64,000 bases of DNA from Flexilinea flocculi (lineage in GTDB: Bacteria > Chloroflexota > Anaerolineae > Anaerolineales > Anaerolineaceae), in assembly GCF_001192795.1 (NCBI RefSeq), contig NZ_DF968181.1:794914-858913 (forward strand). The letters run 5' to 3'. Each line of letters begins with the position of its first letter. Position 1 is the stretch's first letter. A program made the translations under genes and the position numbers. The notes beneath the pieces were generated by a model. That model saw only the letters and a program-made list of their open reading frames with translations. It was not told the DNA's origin and ran no database searches. Below, piece after piece: positions 33,727 through 42,500 of this stretch.

Positions 33727-35361
33727 ATGAGAACAGCGATATTTAACGGGAAAGTCTACGTAGACCGGGGCAATTTTGCACAGGCAATACTAATTGAGAA
33801 TGACCGGATCATTCAAACAGGCTCGGATGCGGAAATTTTAAATTGTTCCGGAATCGAGAAACGAATCGATTGCCAGGGCAGAACGGTTATTCCCGGGTTG
33901 AATGATTCCCATTTGCATCTGTTGATGGTCGGAGTCAGTCTTTCTCAGGTACAGATCAACGGCTGTTCTTCCATTGATGATTTGGTTAATCGTTGCAGAG
34001 AATTCATCGCAGAAAATCCTGAATCTGTTCGACATGGCTTATTGGGTATGGGATGGAATCAGGATCTCTTCACATCCGGCGAAATTCGCAATCCGAACCG
34101 GCATGATCTGGACAGGATCTCTACCGAAATTCCGATCCTGCTGTATCGTGTGTGCGGCCATACTGCGGTGGCTAATACCTGTGCAATTCAAAAACTTGGG
34201 TTGACAGCCAAATCTCCTCAGTTTGAGGGCGGTTTTTTTGAAACCGAGGCAGATGGTTATCCCACCGGTTTATTCGCAGAAAATGCCTGCGAACATATCC
34301 GTTCAGTTTTTCCCAATCCAACCATAGAAGAATACAAGCAGATGCTCGTTAAAGCCATGCGCTATGCTGCGTCTCAAGGCGTCACATCTGTTCAATCCAA
34401 TGACGCCGGCGGTATGCAGATCAATACACGTGATGGTCTGGAGATGGTGAAGCAATTGTATGAGTCCGGAAACGGAATTATTCGTTATCATCATCAGATC
34501 GGGTTCAAAAACTTGAACGAATTTCAAGAAATGATTGCGACAGGAGATTATCAAAATGGGCGGTATGAAGTTCCTGATTGGCTGACTCTCGGACCGCTGA
34601 AATTGTTTAAAGACGGAAGCCTTGGTGCGCGGACAGCGATGATCCGAAATGGTTATCAGGATGATCCTGGAAACTTCGGCGTGGAAACGATTTCTAATGA
34701 AGTGGTTGAACAATATTGTATTGCAGCTGCAGATGCCGGCATCCCTGTCGCAATCCACGCGATTGGTGATGGGGCTGTGGAGCAGGTTTTAGATGCTTAC
34801 CAGAAGGTGCTTGTGGATGGAACCAATCCACTTCGTCATAGTATTGTCCACTGTCAAATAACCGATCGCGGCCTGTTAGAACGAATTGCCCGCATGGGAA
34901 TTCTGGTGCATTATCAGCCGGTTTTTCTTGATTATGACATGCAGATTGTAGAAAGCCGTGTCGGATCTGACTTGGCATCCACTTCATACGCTTTTCATAC
35001 ACTGGATACATTAGGCGGGAAAATTTCTTACGGAACGGATTCCCCTGTGGAAAATTGCAATCCTTTCGCATGTATTTTCAGTGCTGTTACTCGCAAAGAG
35101 CGTTCCGGAAAAATTCCCGCAGCATTCTTTCCGCAGGAATGTGTTGATGTTGAAACTGCGGTGGATGCGTATACCATCGGCAGCGCTTATGCGCAGTTTA
35201 TGGAACAGCGTAAAGGGCGGATTCGTGAGGGATATCTGGCAGATTTATTGATACTGGATCAGGATATCTTTACTGTTTCAGCGGATCAGATTCAGTATAT
35301 ACATCCGGAACTGACGATGGTAGGCGGAAAAATTGTCTATCAGACGGGACAAATAGGATAA
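33727..35361 (+). CDS. YtcJ-like metal-dependent amidohydrolase
   Basis: A 544-residue member of the amidohydrolase superfamily, YtcJ/Amidohydro_3 type. Visible features are VIPGLNDSHLHLLMVG (H62 and H64 as metal ligands), LKLFKDGSLGARTAM, GIPVAIHAIGDGAVEQVLDAY, HSIVHCQITDR, and the C-terminal SYGTDSPVENCNPF and GRIREGYLADLLILDQD. It should hydrolyse an amide, amidine or ester bond; the substrate is unknown. The gene is 10 nt after a permease under a lysine riboswitch, so its substrate may be an N-substituted lysine or another compound imported by that permease. AGGAAAAC precedes the ATG. A terminator follows. Confidence 0.92.
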   Translation: MRTAIFNGKVYVDRGNFAQAILIENDRIIQTGSDAEILNCSGIEKRIDCQGRTVIPGLNDSHLHLLMVGVSLSQVQINGCSSIDDLVNRCREFIAENPESVRHGLLGMGWNQDLFTSGEIRNPNRHDLDRISTEIPILLYRVCGHTAVANTCAIQKLGLTAKSPQFEGGFFETEADGYPTGLFAENACEHIRSVFPNPTIEEYKQMLVKAMRYAASQGVTSVQSNDAGGMQINTRDGLEMVKQLYESGNGIIRYHHQIGFKNLNEFQEMIATGDYQNGRYEVPDWLTLGPLKLFKDGSLGARTAMIRNGYQDDPGNFGVETISNEVVEQYCIAAADAGIPVAIHAIGDGAVEQVLDAYQKVLVDGTNPLRHSIVHCQITDRGLLERIARMGILVHYQPVFLDYDMQIVESRVGSDLASTSYAFHTLDTLGGKISYGTDSPVENCNPFACIFSAVTRKERSGKIPAAFFPQECVDVETAVDAYTIGSAYAQFMEQRKGRIREGYLADLLILDQDIFTVSADQIQYIHPELTMVGGKIVYQTGQIG

Positions 35362-35399
35362 CCACTACTCATCAGAAGGATTATTATTTCAAAATTCGA

Positions 35400-35443
35400 G
35401 GACAGGTTTTTCTTTTTATAAGAAAAACCTGTCCTTTTTAATC
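35400..35443. terminator. Bidirectional terminator between amidohydrolase and hflX
   Basis: The arms GGACAGGTTTTTCTT and AAGAAAAACCTGTCC pair perfectly over 15 bp around TTTAT and are followed by TTTTT. On the minus strand it overlaps the very end of hflX. Confidence 0.92.
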
Positions 35444-36802
35444 TTCCGGAAAAATCGGTCGGTCTGTTTCCTGGTGAGTCGGTTTATCGACAAAATTTTG
35501 AAAACGGGTAATCAATCTGCCTGGAATGGAACCCTGTATCATGACTCCGTTTTGAAAATTCTCGATCAAATCAATCGATCCTTGTTCATGAAACTGCGCG
35601 ATCAGCGCTCCTTCGGTAAAGGGCAGACGGACACGAATCGGCAACATCTTTTCATATAACTGTTCCATAATTCCGGCTTTCAGCGCTTCCATCCCCTGCC
35701 CTGTTTTAGCAGAAATCAGGAATGCGTCAGGATCTGTTTCTGCCAGTAACTGTTTTGCCTCTTCGGCATCTTCCAGCAAATCAGCCTTGTTGAAAACACT
35801 GATGACCGGTATGTGATCCGCCTCGATTTCAGCCAGCGTTGCCTGGACACTTTCATATTGTGCCGCTGCGTTGAAATGCGAGACGTCAATGACATGCAGC
35901 AGCAAGTCCGCTTCATTAATTTCTTCCAAAGTCGATCGAAAAGCTGCGATGAGTTGCGTGGGCAGTTTTTGTATAAAACCAACGGTATCTGTAAACAGAC
36001 ACAGGTGCGAACCGGGCAACATCACACGGCGGGTTGTCGGATCCAGCGTGGCAAAAAGTTGATCGGCGACGTATACATCCGCATCGGCAAGTGAATTCAG
36101 GAGGGTTGATTTTCCGGAGTTCGTATAGCCTACAAGCGCAACTACAGGAATCTGAGACCGCTTCCGTTGAGCGCGATATCTTTTGCGATGATCCGAAACT
36201 TTTTCGATTTCCTTTTTTAAAAATGCGATACGTTTTCTGATCTCGCGTTTATCAACTTCCAATTGCGTTTCACCCGGACCGCGCAGACCGACGCCGCCGG
36301 CGCTTCCGGAACGTCCGGACGCACCGCCTGCCTGCCGCTCCAAATGGCTCCAGGCATGGGATAATCTGGGAAGGCGATATTCATGTTGCGCCAATTCCAC
36401 CTGAAGACGCCCCTCTTTGGTTGTGGCATGCTGAGCAAAAATGTCCAGAATGAGCGTCGTCCGATCGATAATGCGCACTGATTTTCCAAAACGGAGGCTG
36501 AGCTCTCGCAGATGGCGGGGTGATAATTCGTTATCAAAAAGGATGATATCTGCCAGCGTTTCTTCAGCCAGCGCTGCAACCTCCTCCACTTTCCCGCTGC
36601 CGATGTAAGTACTGGCATGCGGACGTTCCAGCTTTTGACTGGTTTCACCGACCACTTCCAAACCGGCTGTGTCAGCAAGTAATGCCAGCTCTTCCAGTGA
36701 ATCTGACAATGACAAGATGGAAGGTTCGTTTTTAATCTCGACGCCAACCAGAAAAGCGCGTTCTTTTCGTTCATTTGTAGATCTGAGTATATTTTCTGCC
36801 AT
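35438..36802 (-). CDS. hflX: Ribosome-associated GTPase HflX
   Basis: A 454-residue GTPase that splits stalled or heat-stressed 70S ribosomes. The N-terminal HflX domain has the diagnostic DNELSPRHLRELSLRF and IDRTTLILDIFAQHA. The linker is Gly-rich (GGASGRSGSAGGVGLRGPGETQLE). The G domain shows G1 GYTNSGKSTLLN, G3 DTVGFIQKLP and G4 FNKADL. Length is normal. No Shine-Dalgarno is present; TATAAT (minus strand, 36815-36810) lies 7 nt before the ATG, so a leaderless transcript is likely. Confidence 0.95.
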   Translation of the reverse strand: MAENILRSTNERKERAFLVGVEIKNEPSILSLSDSLEELALLADTAGLEVVGETSQKLERPHASTYIGSGKVEEVAALAEETLADIILFDNELSPRHLRELSLRFGKSVRIIDRTTLILDIFAQHATTKEGRLQVELAQHEYRLPRLSHAWSHLERQAGGASGRSGSAGGVGLRGPGETQLEVDKREIRKRIAFLKKEIEKVSDHRKRYRAQRKRSQIPVVALVGYTNSGKSTLLNSLADADVYVADQLFATLDPTTRRVMLPGSHLCLFTDTVGFIQKLPTQLIAAFRSTLEEINEADLLLHVIDVSHFNAAAQYESVQATLAEIEADHIPVISVFNKADLLEDAEEAKQLLAETDPDAFLISAKTGQGMEALKAGIMEQLYEKMLPIRVRLPFTEGALIAQFHEQGSIDLIENFQNGVMIQGSIPGRLITRFQNFVDKPTHQETDRPIFPED

Positions 36803-36809
36803 AAATCCA

Positions 36810-36815
36810 ATTATA
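36810..36815 (-). promoter_or_regulatory. -10 box directly before hflX
   Basis: A perfect TATAAT on the minus strand with 7 nt to the start codon and no ribosome site between, pointing to leaderless transcription. No convincing -35 was found. Confidence 0.5.
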
Positions 36816-36846
36816 CCGAGAAAACTTCATCATTTACTTTGGAACA

Positions 36847-37003
36847 AGCGGTTCGAAATTTGAAAAAGCCTTTTGAGTAAAAAGAAAAAAACTTGTTATT
36901 GTGTAAGGGCGAAGCAATTTTCTGCCAAATGCGGGAATAGATTGCTTCATTGGACTGACGCCCTCCTCGCAATGACAGATCAATCCATATTTCGAATTGC
37001 TGG
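36847..37003. repeat. ERIC-like repeat with a REP-like unit in place of its hairpin
   Basis: Left end CGGTTCGAAATTTG with the left arm start TTGTTATTGTG, then a REP-like unit (GGGCGAAGCAATTT to CTCCTCGCAATGACAG, 36907-36978), then the right end CCATATTTCGAATTGCTGG. One repeat family appears to have inserted into or replaced the core of the other. Confidence 0.75.
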
Positions 37004-37032
37004 ATCACGGATGGATAAGCAGCAAAATCCTT

Positions 37033-37038
37033 TATAAT
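37033..37038 (+). promoter_or_regulatory. -10 box directly before the baseplate-J-like gene
   Basis: TATAAT ends 8 nt before the ATG and no Shine-Dalgarno is present. Same arrangement as at hflX and the STAND regulator. Confidence 0.5.
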
Positions 37039-37046
37039 TTGAATTA

Positions 37047-38546
37047 ATGAGAACTGAAATGATTTCTGTCCAGCCGTTTGATGATGTCCATTCCGTAATC
37101 GATAAAATGAATCAAATATTGAATGCCAATGTTGCGGTGAAACGGATTTTAATCATTTGGCCGAAACGCGGCCGGTTAATAGAAGAACCGCTGGATTTCG
37201 GCAGGCTGGCGACATGGGCGAAACATCATGATGTGCAAATTGCAATAGCCGTAAGAGACCCTTTTATCCAAAAAATCGCTGCTGAAAGAAATATTCCTGT
37301 GTTTTCATCTCGAGAAAATGCGCAGCAGGAGAATTGGATTTCAAAAAAAGTATTGGATGTGGATTTACAACCTGTTCGACAACAGGCTTTCGCAGCTCTT
37401 CAAGCCGATAAGGAAACAGTCAGCTTGCGAACACGAGTCTCCAAATGGAGTTATTTACTGCTCTTACCTGCTTTTGCCGTTGTTTTCATCGTTCTCTCTC
37501 TGCTGATTCCACATGCAATTATTTATGTTCCCAGAGAAAATGCAGTACAAACTTTGAGCATTCCTTTTTGGACAAGCGAAGAATTGGAAACTGCAACAAA
37601 AAATGGAGGGATACCTTCAAAGGTAGATCATCTTTTTTTAAATCTACAGGCAACCGTTCCTGCAACCGATCGTGTTCACTCAAAGGGTATGCTTGCTTCA
37701 GGAACAATCACCCTATCAAGCAGTTGCATCAATGAACAACGGATTTCGGCAGGGACGCTTGTTATGACTGCTGATTCTGAACCAAAAAAGTTTCATTTGC
37801 TGGAAGAAATCCAATTAGCTTCCGGAGAAACCAAAGATGCTGGTATTATTGCAGATTCCAGCGGATCCGATTCCAATTTATCCGAAGGATCGATTGTTTT
37901 GATTGATAAACCGTTTGATAGTTGTATCCAAGTCCTGCAAAGCAGACCGACCAGCGGAGGTACGGATGGTATTTATCCAAGCCCTGGCAAACTTGATTAC
38001 GACCATGCGGCATCGATCATCCTCGAACAGGTTGAGTCGGAAGCCAATCAGGCGATTCAGGATTTATATGGCTCTCTACGTATGCCATTAAAAAACAGTC
38101 TGCGAATCGAAAAGGTTTCTGATGAGATCCTGACACCGGAAATCGGATATGCCGGATCTGAATTAACGCTGCAGCAAACCATTGAAGTATCTGTCCGTAC
38201 CGTCAGTTATCAGGATATGATCGCGTTTGCCAAACTGATGATGGATCATCAGAAAAATGGTGTTTTTTTTCCAAAAAATGATGCCATTTCATTTCAGGAT
38301 GAGAATCCACCAGTATTATCCGAGAATGGATTGATCACATGGAGTCTGATCGCGGAAAGGGTTGGATCTTTCCGGTATGATGCGGATCAGATAAGAGCAA
38401 TTGTTACCGGGGAAAAAATTGCGTATGGAAAAGCAAAACTGGAAGAATTTTTTCAAAATTCCGATGCATTCAGTGTTCAGGTTTGGCCAGCGTGGATTCA
38501 CTCGTTTCCTGTTGTGTCCGCAAATATCTGGATTTGGGATCAGTAG
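37047..38546 (+). CDS. Membrane-anchored baseplate-J-like protein of unknown function
   Basis: A 499-residue protein with an N-terminal cytoplasmic ~115-residue domain (KRILIIWPKRGRLIEEPLDF, then IAIAVRDPFIQKIAAERNIPVF, Rossmann-like). One membrane helix follows at about residues 130-152 (WSYLLLLPAFAVVFIVLSLL), then a ~340-residue extracellular part rich in beta strands. I recall related Anaerolineae proteins next to ruvX being annotated 'baseplate J/gp47', from weak similarity in the outer domain; no phage genes are nearby. The role is unknown; an envelope function with the nearby MltG is possible. The gene appears leaderless, and ruvX starts 116 nt downstream. Confidence 0.7.
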   Translation: MRTEMISVQPFDDVHSVIDKMNQILNANVAVKRILIIWPKRGRLIEEPLDFGRLATWAKHHDVQIAIAVRDPFIQKIAAERNIPVFSSRENAQQENWISKKVLDVDLQPVRQQAFAALQADKETVSLRTRVSKWSYLLLLPAFAVVFIVLSLLIPHAIIYVPRENAVQTLSIPFWTSEELETATKNGGIPSKVDHLFLNLQATVPATDRVHSKGMLASGTITLSSSCINEQRISAGTLVMTADSEPKKFHLLEEIQLASGETKDAGIIADSSGSDSNLSEGSIVLIDKPFDSCIQVLQSRPTSGGTDGIYPSPGKLDYDHAASIILEQVESEANQAIQDLYGSLRMPLKNSLRIEKVSDEILTPEIGYAGSELTLQQTIEVSVRTVSYQDMIAFAKLMMDHQKNGVFFPKNDAISFQDENPPVLSENGLITWSLIAERVGSFRYDADQIRAIVTGEKIAYGKAKLEEFFQNSDAFSVQVWPAWIHSFPVVSANIWIWDQ

Positions 38547-38662
38547 CAAGTGTCTGCATTGTTTCCTCATGCGATGATACAACAATTCGATATTCGAAAA
38601 AAACATTTTCGGACAGCAATTAATCCCCCCATATTTTGATTACTGGAGAATATGGAACCACG

Positions 38663-39127
38663 ATGAAAATTCGGAAGAAAATTTTAGCAGTTGATTTGGG
38701 CGAGAAAAATATCGGATTGGCAATCAGTGATTTGTATGGAATGATTGCCATGCCACTGGAAACGTTTCAGCATCGGAATCGTGAATGGGACGCGCAGCAT
38801 ATTGTCGAGAAAGCCGATTCCGTTGGTGCATCGATCATCCTGATAGGACAGGCGTTGGATGCTGAAGGTCAGATTGGCTCAGCCGCCCGGCATGCAATCA
38901 AAGTGGCTGATGTTGTGCGTTCTTTTTTTCAGGGTGAAGTGCTGTTGTGGGATGAATCCGGCTCGACCGATGCCGTTAAAAAAAATTATGTGGAAATGGG
39001 AATTCCCAGAACAAAACGCAGAGGTCATTTAGATGCAAGCGCTGCGGCTTGGATTCTCCAGGATTTTTTAGATTCTCAATCTTATCAGGAAAGTTTTGGC
39101 GAAAAGCGTGACCAGGATGATTCGTAG
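38663..39127 (+). CDS. ruvX: RuvX/YqgF-family putative Holliday junction resolvase
   Basis: A 154-residue RNase H-fold protein. The catalytic acids are in AVDLGEKNIGLAISD (first Asp), a conserved LLWDESGSTDAVKKNY strand, and HLDASAAAWILQDFLD (last Asp). Family members are linked to pre-16S rRNA processing and were proposed as Holliday junction resolvases. The shorter start (MKIRKK) places the first strand at the proper distance. It overlaps mltG by 11 nt, a pairing that is common in bacteria. Confidence 0.92.
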   Translation: MKIRKKILAVDLGEKNIGLAISDLYGMIAMPLETFQHRNREWDAQHIVEKADSVGASIILIGQALDAEGQIGSAARHAIKVADVVRSFFQGEVLLWDESGSTDAVKKNYVEMGIPRTKRRGHLDASAAAWILQDFLDSQSYQESFGEKRDQDDS

Positions 39128-40247
39128 ACCACTCAGAGGAAAACCGCTTATTCTTTTAATTCTGGCAGCTGTCATTGTGTTGCTTATGATTGCAGTCATT
39201 CTTCCGTTTCAAAAAAATGAAAGTCGTTTAGCCGTTCTAATTGGCTCAGCTTCCGAAGATTTATCCTGGCTGCAGCGGATTCGATTGATATTCATTCTTT
39301 CACGGCAGCTGGATGAATTGAGTCAACCGGTTGGCAGTGCAGGCAATACCTCGATTATTACCGTAGATGAAGGTGAATCAGTCATTTCGGTTGCTCAGGA
39401 AATGCTGGATGGCGGTTTCATTCGGGACAAAGAATTGTTCTTGAATTATCTTGTTTACCGCGGCATCGATAAAAAGATTCTGCCCGGGAAATATGCGATG
39501 CAGGACAATTTGTCAATCCTTGAGGTTGGGGATCATCTAATGGATCCGGCTTATCGATTAATCAGTCTGACACTGTTGCCTGGGTTACGTCTTGAGGAAA
39601 TTGCTGACCTGATTGAACAATCCGGACTGAGATTTTCTTCAGAAGCTTTTCTGATTGCTGCCAAAGACTATCCTGCAGAATTACATCCTGCAGGAGGGAC
39701 TTCCTTGGAAGGTTATCTGCTTGCCGGCGTTTATGAATTCAAACGATCGATTTCATTGGAATCATTTTTGAACGGATTTGTAAATCATTTTCAGCGAATC
39801 GTCGACGAAGATATGGTCGAAGCATTCAGACGGAACGGGATTACGCTCAAACAGGCTGTGACGATGGCATCCATGATCGGAAGGGAAGCGATGTCACCTG
39901 AGGAATATCCAATGATCGCTTCCGTTTTTTACAATCGGCTGCGGGCAGGTATGCGTTTCGAAAGTGATCCGACCGTGCAATATGCAGTGGGTTGGGATGA
40001 AAATCAGAAGACTTGGTGGAAGAATCCGCTTGAATTATCTGATTTATCGGTTTATTCTGAATATAATACCTACATGATTGCGGGATTTCCCAAAGGTCCG
40101 ATTTCGAATTCTTCGATCGAAATTCTGCGTGGGGTAGCAAATCCTGATCAAACGCCCTTTTTCTATTTCAGAGCGAAATGTGACGGTTCGCCGTATCACA
40201 ATTTTGCCGTAACTTATGAGGAACATTTACAAAATGACTGTAACTGA
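39117..40247 (+). CDS. mltG: Endolytic murein transglycosylase MltG
   Basis: Membrane-bound lytic transglycosylase that ends glycan strand growth in peptidoglycan; about 376 aa. One N-terminal helix (LILLILAAVIVLLMIAVIL) is followed by a LysM-like region (VITVDEGESVISVAQEML) and the YceG catalytic domain. That domain has TMASMIGREAMSPEEYPMIASVFYNRL with the catalytic Glu, MRFESDPTVQYAVG, YNTYMIAGFPKGPISNSS and HNFAVTYEEH. The frame opens earlier at TTG; I prefer the ATG of MIRRPLRG although its ribosome site is poor and overlaps ruvX. Its presence implies a peptidoglycan-containing cell wall. Confidence 0.93.
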   Translation: MIRRPLRGKPLILLILAAVIVLLMIAVILPFQKNESRLAVLIGSASEDLSWLQRIRLIFILSRQLDELSQPVGSAGNTSIITVDEGESVISVAQEMLDGGFIRDKELFLNYLVYRGIDKKILPGKYAMQDNLSILEVGDHLMDPAYRLISLTLLPGLRLEEIADLIEQSGLRFSSEAFLIAAKDYPAELHPAGGTSLEGYLLAGVYEFKRSISLESFLNGFVNHFQRIVDEDMVEAFRRNGITLKQAVTMASMIGREAMSPEEYPMIASVFYNRLRAGMRFESDPTVQYAVGWDENQKTWWKNPLELSDLSVYSEYNTYMIAGFPKGPISNSSIEILRGVANPDQTPFFYFRAKCDGSPYHNFAVTYEEHLQNDCN

Positions 40248-41838
40248 AAAAACCGGTTTTATACAGGGAATCGAAAAGAAACAGAATTTGATCTTTTGGT
40301 TGATGTTGTCTGTCATTATGGCTGTTGGCGGCATACTCTATTTTCGGACAACGCCGCATGGTGTCGGTTTGGTCAGCGATTCTGTGAATTACATTAATGG
40401 AGCACGTTCCATTGCTGCCGGTAACGGATATTTCCGTGAAAGTGGAGGCGGTATCCTGAAACCCATTACAAATTTTCCTCCGCTGTATTCCATCTTATTG
40501 TCCATTCCTTTCTGGTTAAAAGCGGACTGGTTTGCTGCAGTCAGATATTTTGGCTTGATCTTTTTTATGCTGAATCTTGGATTGACTGGTATTCTGGTAC
40601 ACGCAATGGTAAAGAATATCTGGTTTGGACTTGGGGCTGCTTTATTGATGCTGGTTTCGAAGCCTTTCCTTTATTTTCAAGTTTTTGCAATGTCAGAATC
40701 GCTATTTTTCTTTTGTACACTTGCATCATTTCTGTTTTTTGTTTTTGCTTTGGAGACGGAAAAACAAAGGAACTGGTTTTTATGCGGATTGTTCAGCGGA
40801 TTCGCATTCCTGACCCGTTACGTTGGGATCATATCACTTTTTGCCATCTTATCCGTTTTAATGTTGAACAGGAGGACAAAAAATACTCTGAAATCGATGT
40901 TATGGCTGCTGATCGGAGCGGTTCCTTTAATTTCGGCATGGTTAATTCGCAATGTCATCGTTTCCGGTAATGCATCCAATCGCGAATTCTTTTTTCATCC
41001 ACTGAGCGGCGAGGAAATTAAGGGAGGGATACTGATTTTTTGGAAATGGATTTTCCCCATCCGTTATCAAAATGTGGAACAGACAGTTTTCTGGATGGAA
41101 TGGATCGTTATCGGTTTGGCGCTTGCCGGTTTCTTGTTCCTCGTGATTCTTTTTCTATTGTCTCTGAAAAAAAGCACTATTTTCCCCGCATCAATCAAAT
41201 GGCTATGGGTTTTTGTTGTTTATATTCTCAGTTATCTTGCTTTTATCTGGGCGACCATTTCTTTCTTTGACGCATCCGTTAACATCGAAGAACGGATTCT
41301 ATATCCTGTGTTTATGGTAATGATCCTATTCGTTTTTACTGTCGCAAAGTTCATCCTGCAGCGGAAGAAATGGTTTCTCCAATTGGCTCTGCTGGGATTG
41401 TACGGTTTTTTTATCATTGCTTTTTCACAGGATCTAATCCGGTTTGTTCCAAAATTCCAATCGGAAGGGTATGGATGGGCATGGGAAGGCTGGCGGACTT
41501 CACCCGCGATGCAGATCATCCAGGATATTCCCTCGGAAATCATGATTTATTCCAACCAACCAGAAGCTGTCAGTTTATGGGCAGGAAGAGGATCTTTTGC
41601 TTTATTGGATCCGATCGATCCTTCGACGAATTTGCCTCGTGCCGATTATTCAGATACAATAGAAAGAATTCGCAGTCAGGTTTTAGAAGGGCAATCGGTT
41701 CTTGTATTTTTTGGAATTGACTCCTGGATTGGTGTGGATTCTAACAACTGGATTACCGAGTTATGTGATGCTTTGCCAATGATCTACCAGGATTCCAGTG
41801 AATGGGTTGTTGGAAGAAAAGGAATAATCGAAAAATGA
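40234..41838 (+). CDS. Polytopic membrane protein, GT-C glycosyltransferase-like
   Basis: About 534 residues and 10-12 hydrophobic helices. The first external loop has GLVSDSVNYINGARSIAAGNG, where an Asp follows helix 1 as in GT39/GT83-type lipid-linked sugar transferases. A C-terminal soluble part follows (IPSEIMIYSNQPEAVSLWAG, FFGIDSWIGVDSNNW). It probably transfers a sugar from a polyprenyl carrier on the outer side of the membrane, but the acceptor is unknown. It overlaps mltG by 14 nt and the next gene by 4 nt. The start is the ATG 11 nt after GAGGA; one six codons upstream is possible. Confidence 0.8.
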   Translation: MTVTEKTGFIQGIEKKQNLIFWLMLSVIMAVGGILYFRTTPHGVGLVSDSVNYINGARSIAAGNGYFRESGGGILKPITNFPPLYSILLSIPFWLKADWFAAVRYFGLIFFMLNLGLTGILVHAMVKNIWFGLGAALLMLVSKPFLYFQVFAMSESLFFFCTLASFLFFVFALETEKQRNWFLCGLFSGFAFLTRYVGIISLFAILSVLMLNRRTKNTLKSMLWLLIGAVPLISAWLIRNVIVSGNASNREFFFHPLSGEEIKGGILIFWKWIFPIRYQNVEQTVFWMEWIVIGLALAGFLFLVILFLLSLKKSTIFPASIKWLWVFVVYILSYLAFIWATISFFDASVNIEERILYPVFMVMILFVFTVAKFILQRKKWFLQLALLGLYGFFIIAFSQDLIRFVPKFQSEGYGWAWEGWRTSPAMQIIQDIPSEIMIYSNQPEAVSLWAGRGSFALLDPIDPSTNLPRADYSDTIERIRSQVLEGQSVLVFFGIDSWIGVDSNNWITELCDALPMIYQDSSEWVVGRKGIIEK

Positions 41839-42335
41839 AATATTCAGATGAAATTATTTTAAAAGCTTATCAATCAGGGTATGAATATGAAGGCACGCGC
41901 GGAAATTGTGCTCAATGTGTTTTGGCAGCGCTGATGGATACAATTGGGGGAATTGAGGATAATATCTTTCAGGCGGCTTACGGTTTGCATGGAGGTACTG
42001 TATCCAATGGTGTCGGAACCTGTGGTGCATTAGCAGGCGCTATTATTGCTATCGGAACGCGATACGGTAGAGATCGGGCGGCGTTTGACCGCGGCGAAAA
42101 AGAGTGCAAGAATGACCTTCTGGCTCGGGAATTGTGCAACAAATTTTTTGAAGTTTACGGTGGCTTGACCTGTGAAAAAGTCCAAACGGCTATTATGGGA
42201 CGGTCTTTCAATATGAAAGATCCGGAAGAGCGGAAACTTTACCTTGCATGCGGCGGACATGTCGACAAATGCACATCGGTCGTTGGCAATGCTGCAAAGT
42301 GGACAATTGAAATTTTAAATCAATTTGAGGAATAA
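41835..42335 (+). CDS. C_GCAxxG_C_C family redox-type protein
   Basis: A 166-residue member of the Cys-rich family named after its motif. Here NCAQCVLAAL is followed by GVGTCGALAGAI (the GC/TCGAxxG element), later LTCEKVQ and LACGGHVDKCTSVV. Conserved cysteines may bind a metal or act in redox chemistry; the biochemical role of the family is not established. The ATG lies within the stop of the upstream gene (ATGA), so translation is coupled. A terminator follows after 130 nt. Confidence 0.9.
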   Translation: MKYSDEIILKAYQSGYEYEGTRGNCAQCVLAALMDTIGGIEDNIFQAAYGLHGGTVSNGVGTCGALAGAIIAIGTRYGRDRAAFDRGEKECKNDLLARELCNKFFEVYGGLTCEKVQTAIMGRSFNMKDPEERKLYLACGGHVDKCTSVVGNAAKWTIEILNQFEE

Positions 42336-42464
42336 AAAACAGTGATATGAAAAATGGGAAGGATTACCTTCTTGTTGCATTGATTTTCCGTTTTAAGTGC
42401 AAACATTACAACAACAAGATTTCTCTCATTTTTTTTGAAGCTTTGCAGTAATGAATGAGTATAA

Positions 42465-42497
42465 AAAGAGGGCGCGGAATTCCGCGCCCTCTTCATT
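42465..42497. terminator. Bidirectional terminator
   Basis: GAGGGCGCGG and CCGCGCCCTC pair perfectly around AATT, with A5 on the left and T-rich sequence on the right. It separates convergent genes. The stretch 42340-42450 just upstream is a degenerate ERIC-like repeat (CTTGTTG ... CAACAACAAG). Confidence 0.92.
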
Positions 42498-42500
42498 GTA

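Noticed and set aside
37047..38546. Prophage or contractile injection system signalled by the baseplate-J-like gene
   Set aside because: No tail, sheath, terminase, integrase or lysis genes lie nearby; the neighbours are housekeeping and envelope genes.
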